Assembly (NCBI GenBank): GCA_040388785.1
Contig: JAZKBD010000025.1
Span: forward strand, 1 to 64,000
DNA: 64,000 nucleotides
Origin: 66-474 sp040388785
GTDB taxonomy: Bacteria; Pseudomonadota; Gammaproteobacteria; Xanthomonadales; Rhodanobacteraceae
Direction: 5' to 3'
The translations under genes were made by a program, and so were the position numbers. This document shows, piece by piece, positions 41,143-50,470 of the stretch; positions within the stretch are counted from its first letter, which is position 1, and every line of letters begins with the position of its first letter. The notes beneath the pieces are model-generated. The model saw nothing but the letters and a program-made list of their open reading frames with translations. It did no database searches and was not told the DNA's origin.

Positions 41143-42381
41143 ATGAACAAACGACGCGTGGTGGTCACCGGAATGGGCATGGTTTCGCCCGTCGGCAACG
41201 ACGTGGCGACGGCGTGGAAGAACGTGGTGGCCGGCAACAGCGGCATCGGCCCGATCACGCATTTCGATGCCAGCGCATTCCCGACCCGCATCGCGGGCGA
41301 GGTGAAGGGTTTCGATCCGGCGCAGTTCATCGCGGCGAAGGACGTCAAGAAGATGGACACCTTCATCCACTACGGCATCGCCGCGGGCGCCGAGGCGTTG
41401 AAGGATTCCGGTATCGAAATCACCGAGGCCAACGCCGACAGGATCGGTGTTGCGGTGGGCGCCGGCATCGGCGGCATCGCCAGCATCGAGCGCACCACGC
41501 TGGCGTATTACGAAGGCGGCCCGCGCAAGATCTCCCCGTTCTTCGTGCCGGGCTGCATCATCAACATGGCATCCGGCAACCTCGCGATCATCCACGGCCT
41601 GAAGGGCCCGAACATCGCCTGCGTCACCGCGTGCACCACGGCGACGCACAACATCGGCCTGGCGGCGCGCATGATCCAGTACGGCGACGCCGACGCGATG
41701 CTGACCGGCGGCGCGGAGTTCTCGGTCACCGCGACAGCGGTCGGCGGGTTCTGCTCGGCGCGCGCCATGAGCACGCGCAACGATGATCCGACCCGCGCCA
41801 GCCGGCCATGGGACAAGGATCGCGACGGCTTCGTGCTGTCCGACGGCGCGGGCCTGCTGGTGCTGGAGGAATACGAACACGCGAAAGCGCGCGGCGCGAA
41901 CATCTACGCCGAGGTCGCGGGCTTCGGCATGGGCGACGATGCGTACCACATCACCGCGCCGAGCGAAGGTGGCGAAGGCGCGGCGCGCTGCATGGCAGCG
42001 GCGGTGAAGGACGCCGGCGTCGACCCGACCGAGGTGCAGTACATCAATGCGCACGGCACCTCGACGCCGCTGGGCGACCTCGGCGAAGTGCACGCGGCCA
42101 AGCGCGTGTTCGGCGATCACGCCTACAAGCTCGCGATGAGTTCCACCAAGTCGGTGACGGGTCACCTGCTGGGCGCGGCCGGTGGCGTGGAGGCGATCTT
42201 CACGTTGCTGGCGATGCGCGACAACGTGCTGCCACCCACCATCAATCTCGATGAGCCCGGTGAAGGCTGCGACCTCGACTTCGTGCCGAACACCGCGCGC
42301 GATGGCAGGATCGACGTGGCGATTTCCAACTCGTTCGGTTTCGGCGGCACCAACGGCACGCTGCTGTTCAAGCGCGTTTGA
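41143..42381 (+). CDS. fabF: Beta-ketoacyl-ACP synthase II
   Basis: This 412-residue chain-elongating condensing enzyme starts KRRVVVTGMGMVSPVG. Its catalytic residues are C164 (ACTTATHNIG), the histidine in NAHGTSTPLGD and the histidine in SVTGHLLGAAGG. It overlaps the next gene pabB by four bases, as in other gammaproteobacteria where pabC-mltG follow fabF. Confidence 0.97.
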   Translation: MNKRRVVVTGMGMVSPVGNDVATAWKNVVAGNSGIGPITHFDASAFPTRIAGEVKGFDPAQFIAAKDVKKMDTFIHYGIAAGAEALKDSGIEITEANADRIGVAVGAGIGGIASIERTTLAYYEGGPRKISPFFVPGCIINMASGNLAIIHGLKGPNIACVTACTTATHNIGLAARMIQYGDADAMLTGGAEFSVTATAVGGFCSARAMSTRNDDPTRASRPWDKDRDGFVLSDGAGLLVLEEYEHAKARGANIYAEVAGFGMGDDAYHITAPSEGGEGAARCMAAAVKDAGVDPTEVQYINAHGTSTPLGDLGEVHAAKRVFGDHAYKLAMSSTKSVTGHLLGAAGGVEAIFTLLAMRDNVLPPTINLDEPGEGCDLDFVPNTARDGRIDVAISNSFGFGGTNGTLLFKRV

Positions 42382-43757
42382 ATCGCGCCGTACGCGGGGT
42401 CGCGAGCCGCCACGTCGCGGGGCTGCGTGACCTGTTGCCGCTGGCCGCGGCGCGGCCCGAACGCTACCAGGCGCTGTTCGAAAGCGCCGCGCCGGGACCG
42501 TCGGCGCGCTGGGACATCCTGTTCGCATTTCCCGAAAGCAGCTTGACGCTTGCCCGCGACGGCCGGGTACGCGACGCGAAGGGAACGGATCGCGGCGCAG
42601 GTTTCCTTGACGCGCTCAACGCGGCATGGCTTGCGCAACGCGATGAGGCCGCGGATCCCGCAGGATTGCCCTTCGTCGGCGGCTGGGTGTTTTACCTGGG
42701 CTACGAACTCGCGGCCGAAATCGAACCGTCGCTTGCGCTTCCCGCCGCTGAAGATGCGCGCATGCCGGTCGCACTCGCGTTGCGTTGTCCCGCTGCGATC
42801 CTGGTCGACCGCGCCGAGCGCTGCACGTGGCTGGTCGCGGAGCCGGATCGCGGGGACTTGCTGGATCTGATGCAGCAGGATCTCGATGCGGTCGCCGGTG
42901 AGACCTTCGATGCGCCACTTCCGCCGCTGCGCGACTTGCACGAAGACGATCCGCAACGCTTTCTCGATGGCGTCGCGCGCGTGCACGAATACCTCCAGGC
43001 CGGCGACACCTTCCAGGTCAACCTGTCGCGTGCGTGGCGCGCGCACTTCGAAATGGCGCCCAAGCCGGCAGCGCTTTACGCGTCGTTGCGCGAGGCCAAT
43101 CCCGCGCCCTTCGCGGGACTGCTGCAGCAGCCGGGTTGGGCGGTCGCGAGTTCCTCGCCCGAACGCCTGCTGCAGGTTCGCGACGGCATTGCGCAAACGC
43201 GTCCGATCGCGGGTACGCGTCCGCGCGTCGCGGGCGATGATGATGCGGCGCGCATCGCCGAACTGCTGGGGCACGCGAAGGAACGCGCCGAGCACGTGAT
43301 GCTGGTCGACCTCGAACGCAACGATCTCGGCCGCGTCTGCGTGCCCGGCAGCGTATGCGTCGACGAGATGATGACGGTCGAGAGCTACGCGCACGTGCAC
43401 CACATCGTCTCCAACGTCAGTGGCCGGCTGCGCGCGGACGTGAGGCCGGGGCAGGCGATCGCGGCACTGTTCCCCGGCGGCACCATCACCGGTTGCCCCA
43501 AGGTTCGCTGCATGCAGATCATCGCCGAACTGGAAGGCGTTGCGCGCGGCGCCTACACCGGCGCGCTGGGTTATCTTTCGCGGAATGGCAACCTCGATTC
43601 AAACATCCTCATCCGCACGATGGTCCTCGAAGACGATCGCCTGGTCTTTCGCGCCGGCGCCGGCATCGTGGTGAATTCCGAAGCCGAGTGCGAACTCGCC
43701 GAGACGCGCGCGAAAGCACGTGGCCTGCTGCGCGCCCTGGAAATCGCCGCGGCATGA
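42378..43757 (+). CDS. pabB: Aminodeoxychorismate synthase component I
   Basis: This 459-residue enzyme makes 4-amino-4-deoxychorismate for folate from chorismate and ammonia supplied by PabA. The C-terminal chorismate-binding domain shows GDTFQVNLSRAW, ASSSPERLLQ, TRPIAGTRPR, the active-site region ERNDLGRV and GGTITGCPKVRCMQII. The start is a TTG overlapping the fabF stop. A later GTG is also possible. In most relatives the gene at this position is pabC alone; here pabB precedes pabC, completing the pathway pair. Confidence 0.92.
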   Translation: MNRAVRGVASRHVAGLRDLLPLAAARPERYQALFESAAPGPSARWDILFAFPESSLTLARDGRVRDAKGTDRGAGFLDALNAAWLAQRDEAADPAGLPFVGGWVFYLGYELAAEIEPSLALPAAEDARMPVALALRCPAAILVDRAERCTWLVAEPDRGDLLDLMQQDLDAVAGETFDAPLPPLRDLHEDDPQRFLDGVARVHEYLQAGDTFQVNLSRAWRAHFEMAPKPAALYASLREANPAPFAGLLQQPGWAVASSSPERLLQVRDGIAQTRPIAGTRPRVAGDDDAARIAELLGHAKERAEHVMLVDLERNDLGRVCVPGSVCVDEMMTVESYAHVHHIVSNVSGRLRADVRPGQAIAALFPGGTITGCPKVRCMQIIAELEGVARGAYTGALGYLSRNGNLDSNILIRTMVLEDDRLVFRAGAGIVVNSEAECELAETRAKARGLLRALEIAAA

Positions 43758-44578
43758 CGGCACGCATCCTGGTCAATGGCGTCGAAACGGATCGCGTGTC
43801 CGCGCTGGATCGCGGACTGGCCTACGGCGATGGTCTGTTCGAAACGATCCGCGCACTCAACGGCTCGGCGCCGCTGTGGGCGCGCCACGTGGCGCGCCTG
43901 CACGAAGGTTGTGCGCGGTTGGGAATGCCTGCGCCGGATGACACGCGGCTCGCGGCAGAATGCAGCCGCGTTGCTGAAGGCATTGGTGACGCCGTGCTGA
44001 AGATCATCCTGACGCGCGGCATCGGCGAGCGCGGCTACGCGCCGCCGGCGACGGCGGATGCCACGCGCATCGTCGCTGCGTTTCCGGCGCCGCGGCTGCC
44101 GGCGGATTGGTACCGCGATGGAATCCGGGTACGCTGTTGCGCGTTGCGGCTTGCGGCACAGCCGAGGCTCGCCGGCATCAAGCACCTGAATCGGCTCGAA
44201 CAGGTGCTCGCGCGCGCGGAATGGTCCGACGCAGACGTGGTCGAAGGCTTGTTGTTCGACCAGCGCGACCAGCTGGTATCGGCGACGGCGGCCAACGTGT
44301 TCGTCGCCACCGGTGGCGTGTTGCGGACGCCGCCGGTCGATGCATGTGGCGTGGCGGGCGTGTTGCGCGGCGCGTTGCTGGAAGCTCTGCCGGATGTTCG
44401 CGTGCAGGCGATGACGAAGGAAGACCTGATGCAGGCCGACGAAATATTCCTGACCTCGAGCGTGCGCGGCGTGCTGCCGATACGCCTGCTGGACGAACGC
44501 AAGCTGCGGGTCGGCCGGCAAGCGCGTGCCGCGCAGGCGCACTGGCGCGCGCTGGGATTCCCGGGAGGCGAGGCGTGA
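43754..44578 (+). CDS. pabC: Aminodeoxychorismate lyase
   Basis: This 274-residue fold-type IV PLP enzyme releases pyruvate from aminodeoxychorismate to give 4-aminobenzoate. The PLP lysine is K143 in GIKHLNRLEQVLA, with DRGLAYGDGLFETI at the N-terminus and the phosphate-binding SATAANVFV and LTSSVRGVLPI regions. It overlaps both pabB (ATGA) and mltG (GTGA). Confidence 0.94.
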   Translation: MTARILVNGVETDRVSALDRGLAYGDGLFETIRALNGSAPLWARHVARLHEGCARLGMPAPDDTRLAAECSRVAEGIGDAVLKIILTRGIGERGYAPPATADATRIVAAFPAPRLPADWYRDGIRVRCCALRLAAQPRLAGIKHLNRLEQVLARAEWSDADVVEGLLFDQRDQLVSATAANVFVATGGVLRTPPVDACGVAGVLRGALLEALPDVRVQAMTKEDLMQADEIFLTSSVRGVLPIRLLDERKLRVGRQARAAQAHWRALGFPGGEA

Positions 44579-45633
44579 GGCGATCGCAGCCGACCGCGAA
44601 GGTTTTCAGCCACGGCGGCGTGATCGTGCGCAGCTTGTCGATCCTCATCCTGCTTGCGATCGTCGCTGCGATCGCGTGGGCCGGCATCACCTACGTGCAT
44701 TTCACGCGCACCCCCCTGAACGTGCGCACGACCGGCCAGACGCTGGAAATCGCCAAGGGCGAAGGCTTCGGCGGCATCGTCGCGCAGTTGCGCCAGGAAA
44801 ACCTTTCGGATGCGCAGCCGCTCCTGTGGCGCGCGCTGGCGTGGCGGCTCGGCGTCGCCAACCGGTTGCACGCGGGCGAATACGCGCTGGCGCCGGGCAT
44901 GACGCCCACCGTGCTGCTGGAGAACATGGCGGCGGGACGGGTGCTGCATCATCGCGTCACGCTGGTGGATGGCTGGACCTTCGCGCAGGTGCGGCGGGCG
45001 CTGCAGAAGGCGCCGAAGCTCGCTCACGACATCGGCACGCTGAGCGATGAGCAGGTGATGGCGAGGCTGGATGATGCCAGCCAATCGCCCGAGGGCGAGT
45101 TCATGCCGGATACCTACGACTACGTGCTCGGCATGTCCGACCTCGATGTGCTGACGCGCGCGCGCAAGGCGATGCAGGCGTTTCTTGCGCAGGAATGGAC
45201 GCAGCGCGATAAGACCATCTGGCCGCAGCAGCCGTACCAGGCGTTGATCCTCGCTTCCCTGGTCGAGAAGGAAACCGCGGTGCCCGCCGAGCGCCCCGAA
45301 ATCGCCGGCGTGTTCGAACGCCGCCTCAAGCTCGGCATGAAACTCGAAACCGATCCCAGCGTCATCTACGGCATGGGCGCGGCGTACGCCGGCAAGATTC
45401 ACAAGGTCGACCTGCAAACGGATACGCCCTACAACACCTACACGCGCTATGGCCTGCCGCCCACGCCCATTGCGCTGCCCAGCCGCGCGGCGATCCACGC
45501 GGTGCTGCATCCCGCGCAAGGCGATGCGCTGTACTTCGTCGCGAAGGGCAACGGCACGCACGTGTTTTCGGCGACGCTGGCCGAGCAGACCGCGGCGGTG
45601 AAGAAATACATCCTCGGGAAGAAGAACCAGTGA
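44575..45633 (+). CDS. mltG: Endolytic murein transglycosylase (YceG)
   Basis: This 352-residue protein, GTG start, has one membrane helix at about residues 20-40 and a periplasmic YceG domain. The catalytic glutamate is E231 in ASLVEKET. Other marks are EGEFMPDTYDY and LETDPSVIYGMG, then TPYNTYTRYGLPPTPIALPS. MltG cuts nascent glycan strands and sets their length. It sits between pabC and tmk, the order found in E. coli. Confidence 0.96.
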   Translation: MRRSQPTAKVFSHGGVIVRSLSILILLAIVAAIAWAGITYVHFTRTPLNVRTTGQTLEIAKGEGFGGIVAQLRQENLSDAQPLLWRALAWRLGVANRLHAGEYALAPGMTPTVLLENMAAGRVLHHRVTLVDGWTFAQVRRALQKAPKLAHDIGTLSDEQVMARLDDASQSPEGEFMPDTYDYVLGMSDLDVLTRARKAMQAFLAQEWTQRDKTIWPQQPYQALILASLVEKETAVPAERPEIAGVFERRLKLGMKLETDPSVIYGMGAAYAGKIHKVDLQTDTPYNTYTRYGLPPTPIALPSRAAIHAVLHPAQGDALYFVAKGNGTHVFSATLAEQTAAVKKYILGKKNQ

Positions 45634-46262
45634 GAGGCCGGCTGGTCACGCTGGAAGGCGGCGAGGGCGCGGGCAAGAGCACGTTGCTTGCGGGTCTGCG
45701 CGAGCATTTCGTGCGCACCGGTACGGACGTGGTCTACACGCGCGAACCAGGCGGCACGCCGGTGGGCGAAGCCGTGCGCGCGCTGGTGCTCGATCCCGCG
45801 CACCGCGGACTCGCCGCGGAAACCGAACTGCTGCTGATGTTCGCGGCGCGTGCGCAACTGGTGCGCGACGTGCTGCAGCCCGCGCTCGCGGCCGGGCGCT
45901 GGGTGCTGTGCGATCGTTTCACAGATGCAAGCTACGCATACCAGGGCGGCGGCCGCGGCGTGGATGCGGCGCGTATCGCCGAACTGGAACGCATCGCGAC
46001 GGCCGGTTTGAAACCCGATCTGACCCTGCTGCTGGATTTGCCGGTGGCCGATGGCCGCGCGCGTGCAAGCCAGCGCGGCGGCGCCGACCGCATCGAAGCC
46101 GAGCGCGACGATTTCTTCGAACGCGTGCGCGCGACGTATCGTGCACGCGCGCAGGCGGAACCTGCACGGTTTTGCGTGATCGATGCCTCGCAGCCGGCAG
46201 ATGCCGTGTTGCGCGATGCCGTTGCGGCGGTCGATGCGCTGCGCGCAAGGGCAACGGCATGA
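45630..46262 (+). CDS. tmk: Thymidylate kinase
   Basis: This 210-residue kinase phosphorylates dTMP. The P-loop EGGEGAGKST lies at residues 9-18, followed by TREPGGTPVGEAVR and the DRFTDASYAYQGGGRG loop. GTG at 45630 overlaps the mltG stop, and its own stop overlaps holB. Confidence 0.96.
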   Translation: MRGRLVTLEGGEGAGKSTLLAGLREHFVRTGTDVVYTREPGGTPVGEAVRALVLDPAHRGLAAETELLLMFAARAQLVRDVLQPALAAGRWVLCDRFTDASYAYQGGGRGVDAARIAELERIATAGLKPDLTLLLDLPVADGRARASQRGGADRIEAERDDFFERVRATYRARAQAEPARFCVIDASQPADAVLRDAVAAVDALRARATA

Positions 46263-47248
46263 GCGAAGAAGAGTCCGCCGTCGTCGTCGCGATCGCACCC
46301 GGCGATCCGTTGCCGCCATGGTGCCGTCCGCAATGGAACGTATTGGCTGCACGTGCCGCCAACGGCACACTGCCGCATGCGCTTCTGCTGTGCGGGCCAC
46401 CGGGCATGGGCAAGCGTGCGCTGACCGAAGCCTTCATTCGCGCGCGCCTGTGCGAGTCGCCGCTCGACGGACGTGCCTGCGGACATTGCCGCACCTGCAA
46501 GCTGCTCGCGGCCGGCACGCATCCGGATCGCATGCTGGTGACATTCGAGGTGAACGAGAAAACCGGCAAATTGCGCAAGGAAATCGTGATCGACCAGATT
46601 CGCGCCTTGTCTGCGCGTTTGGCAATGTCCAGCCAGCTCGGCGGCTGGCAGATCGCGGTGATCGATCCCGCTGATGCGATGAACGCGGCGGCGCAGAACG
46701 CGCTCCTGAAGACGCTGGAAGAACCGAGCAACGCCAGCCTGCTGGTGCTAGTTGCCGACCAGCCGTGGCGGCTCAGCGCGACCATCCGCAGCCGTTGCCA
46801 GCGGCTGGATTTCGCGGTGCCGTCGCGGGACGAAGCGCTGGCGTGGTTGTCGGCGCGTGGCGTCGAATCCGCCGAAGCGGTGCTGGCCGCGGCGGGCGGC
46901 AATCCGGGGCAGGCGTGGCTGCTGGCGGAGCAGGGCGGCATGCAGCGCCGCCAGGAAGTCGCACGCGACCTGCTGGCGCTGGCGGCCGGCCGCGCGCATG
47001 CGCGCGAGATCGGCAAGACCTGGGCCGGTGATGAACCGGGCCAGCGTCTGGACCAGGCCGCGCGCCTGCTGGAAGGCGCGCTGCAGGCGCGCGCGAAAGG
47101 TGGCAAGGCGCGCTTCGATCCCGGCTGGAGCGACGAGATGCTGGCCGAACGTTTCGCCAGCGCCAACCGTTTGCGCGCGCTGCTCAATGGGCCGCTGCGC
47201 GCCGATCTCGCATTGTTCGAGTGGCTGGACGGCGTGCCGCACGGATAA
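46259..47248 (+). CDS. holB: DNA polymerase III delta' subunit
   Basis: This 329-residue clamp-loader subunit has a degenerate P-loop (GPPGMGKRAL), zinc-binding cysteines in CGHCRTCK and the conserved NALLKTLEEPS and RSRCQRL segments shared with DnaX. It lies between tmk and (after an intervening PIG-L gene) pilZ, matching the Pseudomonas/Xanthomonas order except for the insertion. Confidence 0.95.
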   Translation: MSEEESAVVVAIAPGDPLPPWCRPQWNVLAARAANGTLPHALLLCGPPGMGKRALTEAFIRARLCESPLDGRACGHCRTCKLLAAGTHPDRMLVTFEVNEKTGKLRKEIVIDQIRALSARLAMSSQLGGWQIAVIDPADAMNAAAQNALLKTLEEPSNASLLVLVADQPWRLSATIRSRCQRLDFAVPSRDEALAWLSARGVESAEAVLAAAGGNPGQAWLLAEQGGMQRRQEVARDLLALAAGRAHAREIGKTWAGDEPGQRLDQAARLLEGALQARAKGGKARFDPGWSDEMLAERFASANRLRALLNGPLRADLALFEWLDGVPHG

Positions 47249-47348
47249 GCAAGGCCCTGCGCATGCCGGTCAGTGCGCGGTCAAGCGTGCGCGGGCACAA
47301 TCGCGCTCCGGTTGCGCCATCCACCGCGGTGGCCCAAGGAAACCTCGC

Positions 47349-48335
47349 TTGCGCCAGGAAAAGCCTGCAGACCTGCTTGATCCCGACGCGCTGCTGAGGC
47401 GCCCGGGCGCGCGCCTGATGGTGTTGGCCCCGCATCCCGACGACGAATCGCTGGCGGCGGGCGGCCTGATCCAGCGCGCGCTGGAATGCGGAGCGCCGGT
47501 CAGCGTCGTGTTCGTCACCGATGGCGAGAACAATCCCTGGCCGCAGCGCGTGCTGGAACGGCGTGTGTGGATCGGCCCGCGTCATCGGCGCGCGTGGGGC
47601 GCGCGTCGCCGCGGCGAAGCCGATGCCGCGCTGCGCGCGCTCGGCGCGGAAGACGTGCGCGTGCATCGCCTCGGTTGGCCCGACGGCGGCGTGACGTGGA
47701 AGTTGCTGGATGACACCGACACGATGTTGTCGGCGTTGCGTGCGCTGCTCGAGCGCGAACGGCCGACCGTGCTGGTGTTGCCGGACCTCGTCGATCGCCA
47801 TCCCGACCACAGTGCGATCCACCTGCTGGTGGAAATGGTCTTCCAGTCGATGCCGGGCGTGGTCAAGCCCGCCTGCCTCGGCTACCTGCTGCATGGCCGC
47901 TCGCAACCGGGCGTGCCGTGCCGCGCCGTGTTCGCGCTGGACGAGGCGGAACAGCAATCCAAGCGCGAAGCCATCGAGGCCCACGCCAGCCAGACCGCGC
48001 TCAGCCGCGCACGCATGCTGCGCTTCGCGACCGCCACCGAAATCTTCGTCGCCGGACTCGATTCGCACGATCGCGCGGGTCCCAACCTGCCGTGGCAGCC
48101 GCCGCGCGCGTTGCGCCCCTGGCTTGCGTTGCTCGCGGTGGACGCCGGCGGCGGCGAGCGCGTGCCATTGCATTCGCGCGGCGACGCCAACCTGTTCTGG
48201 CGCGACGGCAGTCCGGCCGCATGCACGACACGCGTGCTGCAGCCGCCGTACTACGTGAAGCTGTATTGCCCGTTGCCATCGCCGTGGGTGTTCGACGGCT
48301 GGGGCTGGTGCCGGTTCGGTGCGCCGCTCGCTTGA
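47349..48335 (+). CDS. PIG-L family deacetylase
   Basis: This 328-residue zinc-dependent N-acetylglucosamine deacetylase-fold protein has metal motif H29-P-D-D-E and a later HPDHSAIHLLV. The family includes LmbE proteins that deacetylate sugar intermediates and LPS precursors. The start is taken as TTG at 47349 with AAGGAA eight bases upstream, because no ATG precedes the motif at a sensible distance. It is inserted between holB and pilZ. Substrate is not evident. Confidence 0.85.
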   Translation: MRQEKPADLLDPDALLRRPGARLMVLAPHPDDESLAAGGLIQRALECGAPVSVVFVTDGENNPWPQRVLERRVWIGPRHRRAWGARRRGEADAALRALGAEDVRVHRLGWPDGGVTWKLLDDTDTMLSALRALLERERPTVLVLPDLVDRHPDHSAIHLLVEMVFQSMPGVVKPACLGYLLHGRSQPGVPCRAVFALDEAEQQSKREAIEAHASQTALSRARMLRFATATEIFVAGLDSHDRAGPNLPWQPPRALRPWLALLAVDAGGGERVPLHSRGDANLFWRDGSPAACTTRVLQPPYYVKLYCPLPSPWVFDGWGWCRFGAPLA

Positions 48336-48387
48336 CCGCGATGGGCGTCGGCGGCAAGCTGGCACTCGGGTTCACGAGGAGCGCGCG

Positions 48388-48756
48388 ATGGCAATGGCGG
48401 GTGGTGCAGGCGGCATGGGCAGTCAGGGCATCCTGCCGGTCGTCATCAAGGACAAACACACGCTGTACCAGTCCTACATGTCGTTCGTGAAGGGCGGCGG
48501 CCTGTTCGTGCCCACCAACAAGCGCTACAACCTCGGCGATGAAGTGTTCCTGCTGATGACGCTGCCCGAGGAAACCGAACGCGTCGCGACCACCGGCCGC
48601 GTGGTCTGGATCACCCCGATCGCGGCGCAGGGCAACCGCCCCGCCGGCATCGGCGTGCAATTCACCGAAAGCGTCGATGGCGACAACGCCCGCACCAAGA
48701 TCGAAACCTTGCTGGCCGGCCTGCAGGGTGGCGAGAAGCCGACGCATACGATGTGA
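48388..48756 (+). CDS. pilZ: Type IV pilus assembly protein PilZ
   Basis: This 122-residue single-domain PilZ protein contains LYQSYMSFVKGGGLFVPTNK (quoted in part) and GDEVFLLMTLPEE, then TTGRVVWITP. As in Pseudomonas and Xanthomonas PilZ, the RxxxR cyclic-di-GMP motif is absent, so it acts through pilus partner proteins. ATG at 48388 follows GAGGAGCG. holB-pilZ linkage is typical for the order. Confidence 0.93.
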   Translation: MAMAGGAGGMGSQGILPVVIKDKHTLYQSYMSFVKGGGLFVPTNKRYNLGDEVFLLMTLPEETERVATTGRVVWITPIAAQGNRPAGIGVQFTESVDGDNARTKIETLLAGLQGGEKPTHTM

Positions 48757-48780
48757 ATCGGGTGCAATCGGCCGGGCAGC

Positions 48781-48810
48781 TTGCGCGCGTGGAGCCGCGC
48801 CAAGTATCAT
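48781..48810 (+). promoter_or_regulatory. Putative promoter of tRNA-Pro
   Basis: TTGCGC (48781-48786) and TATCAT (48805-48810) are 18 bases apart, 39 bases before the tRNA. A GC-rich stretch follows the -10, as often at stringently controlled promoters. Confidence 0.4.
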
Positions 48811-48849
48811 TTGCGGCTCGCTGCGGGGCGCTGCCCCGATGCGGACAGT

Positions 48850-48926
<77 letters not shown>

Positions 48927-49093
48927 ATTCGAGACGAAAGCGCCGCCTGTCCCGGCGCCCTCTCAACCGCTTGCTGTTGCGCGTGGACGTGCCACGGGAT
49001 TGAACCGGCAATCTGCTGTTGCGGGTGGCTGGTTCGTACGGCTGTGGGCGATCGCGTAATGCTAATCTTGCGGTTTTATCGCGAGACCCCGCC

Positions 49094-50470
49094 ATGGCGC
49101 TGACCACGCCCCGTACGATGCCCGGCACGCTGGAGCTGTTGCCGCGCGAGCAGATCGCGTTCCAGCGGATGCTGGACACGATCCGCCGCGGTTTCGAGGT
49201 GTATGGTTTCCTGCCCATCGAAACGCCGGCCATCGAATTTGCCGACATCCTGTTGACCAAAAGCGGCGGCGAGACCGAGCGGCAGGTGTATTTCGTGCAG
49301 TCGACTGGCACGCTGGAACAGGCCGGGCGACCCGAACACGCGCTGCGCTTCGACTTGACCGTGCCGCTGGCGCGCTACGTGGCCGAGCACGAGCGCGAGC
49401 TGGCGTTCCCGTTCCGGCGTTACCAGATGCAGCGCGTGTATCGCGGTGAACGCGCGCAGCGCGGACGCTTCCGCGAGTTCTACCAGTGCGACATCGACGT
49501 GATCGGCAAGGACACATTGTCGATCCGCTACGACGCCGAAATTCCGGCGGTGATCCATTCGGTGTTCCGCGCGCTCGACATCGGCGCGTTCACGATCCAG
49601 CTCAACAACCGCAAGTTGATGCGCGGCTTTTTCGAAGGGCTCGGCATCGGCGACGGTGAAAAGCAGATGCTGGTGCTGCGCGAGGTGGACAAGCTGGACA
49701 AACGCGGCGCGGATCATGTGCGCGGCGTGCTGACGGGCGAGCAGTTCGCGCTTTCGGGCGAGGCGGCGGACAAGATCATGCAGTTCGTCGAAGTGCGTTC
49801 GACGTCGTTGGCCGACGCGCACGCAAAGCTCGATGCGCTCGGCAGCGGCAGCGAAACCTTCGAGCAGGGCAGGGCGGCATTACGCGAAGTGCTGGACACG
49901 GTCGCCGCGTTCGGTGTCCCGGAATCGGCGTTCGCGTTGAACCTTTCGATCGCGCGCGGCCTCGATTACTACACCGGCACCGTGTACGAAACCACATTGA
50001 ACGATCATCCGGACATCGGCTCGATCTGTTCCGGCGGACGCTACGACAACCTCGCGGCGAATTACACCAAATCGACGTTGCCGGGGGTCGGCATTTCGAT
50101 CGGGCTGACGCGCCTGTTCTGGCAACTTCGCGAAGCCGGGCTCTTGAAGTCGACCGACAGCAGCGTGCAGGTGCTGGTGACGCAAATGGATTCGGCGCAA
50201 CTGCCGGCGTGCCTCGCCATCGCGAAGGAATTGCGCGACGCGGGCATCGCCACCGAGGCCGCGCTGGAAGGCGGCAAGCTGGGCAAGCAATTGAAATATG
50301 CCGACCGCGCCGGCATCCGTTTCGCGGTCGTGGCGGGCGAGGATGAAATCGCGCGCGGCGTGGTGGCAGTGAAGGACTTGCGCCGCGGCGACCAGTTCGA
50401 GGTGCCGCGCGCGGAGCTGGTGAAGTCATTGCGCGTGGAATTGGCGCAGGACGAGGTGCAACGCGCATGA
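49094..50470 (+). CDS. hisS: Histidine-tRNA ligase
   Basis: This 458-residue class II synthetase has motif 2 around FRRYQMQRVYRGERAQRGRFREFYQCD (here split as YQMQRVYRGERAQRG), the histidine-binding ARGLDYYTGTVYE and motif 3 GVGISIGLTRLFW. The C-terminal anticodon domain contains QVLVTQMD and GKLGKQLKYADRAG. ATG at 49094 gives the family N-terminus. The stop overlaps the start of the ammonia-lyase gene (ATGA), linking His-tRNA charging to that gene. Confidence 0.95.
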   Translation: MALTTPRTMPGTLELLPREQIAFQRMLDTIRRGFEVYGFLPIETPAIEFADILLTKSGGETERQVYFVQSTGTLEQAGRPEHALRFDLTVPLARYVAEHERELAFPFRRYQMQRVYRGERAQRGRFREFYQCDIDVIGKDTLSIRYDAEIPAVIHSVFRALDIGAFTIQLNNRKLMRGFFEGLGIGDGEKQMLVLREVDKLDKRGADHVRGVLTGEQFALSGEAADKIMQFVEVRSTSLADAHAKLDALGSGSETFEQGRAALREVLDTVAAFGVPESAFALNLSIARGLDYYTGTVYETTLNDHPDIGSICSGGRYDNLAANYTKSTLPGVGISIGLTRLFWQLREAGLLKSTDSSVQVLVTQMDSAQLPACLAIAKELRDAGIATEAALEGGKLGKQLKYADRAGIRFAVVAGEDEIARGVVAVKDLRRGDQFEVPRAELVKSLRVELAQDEVQRA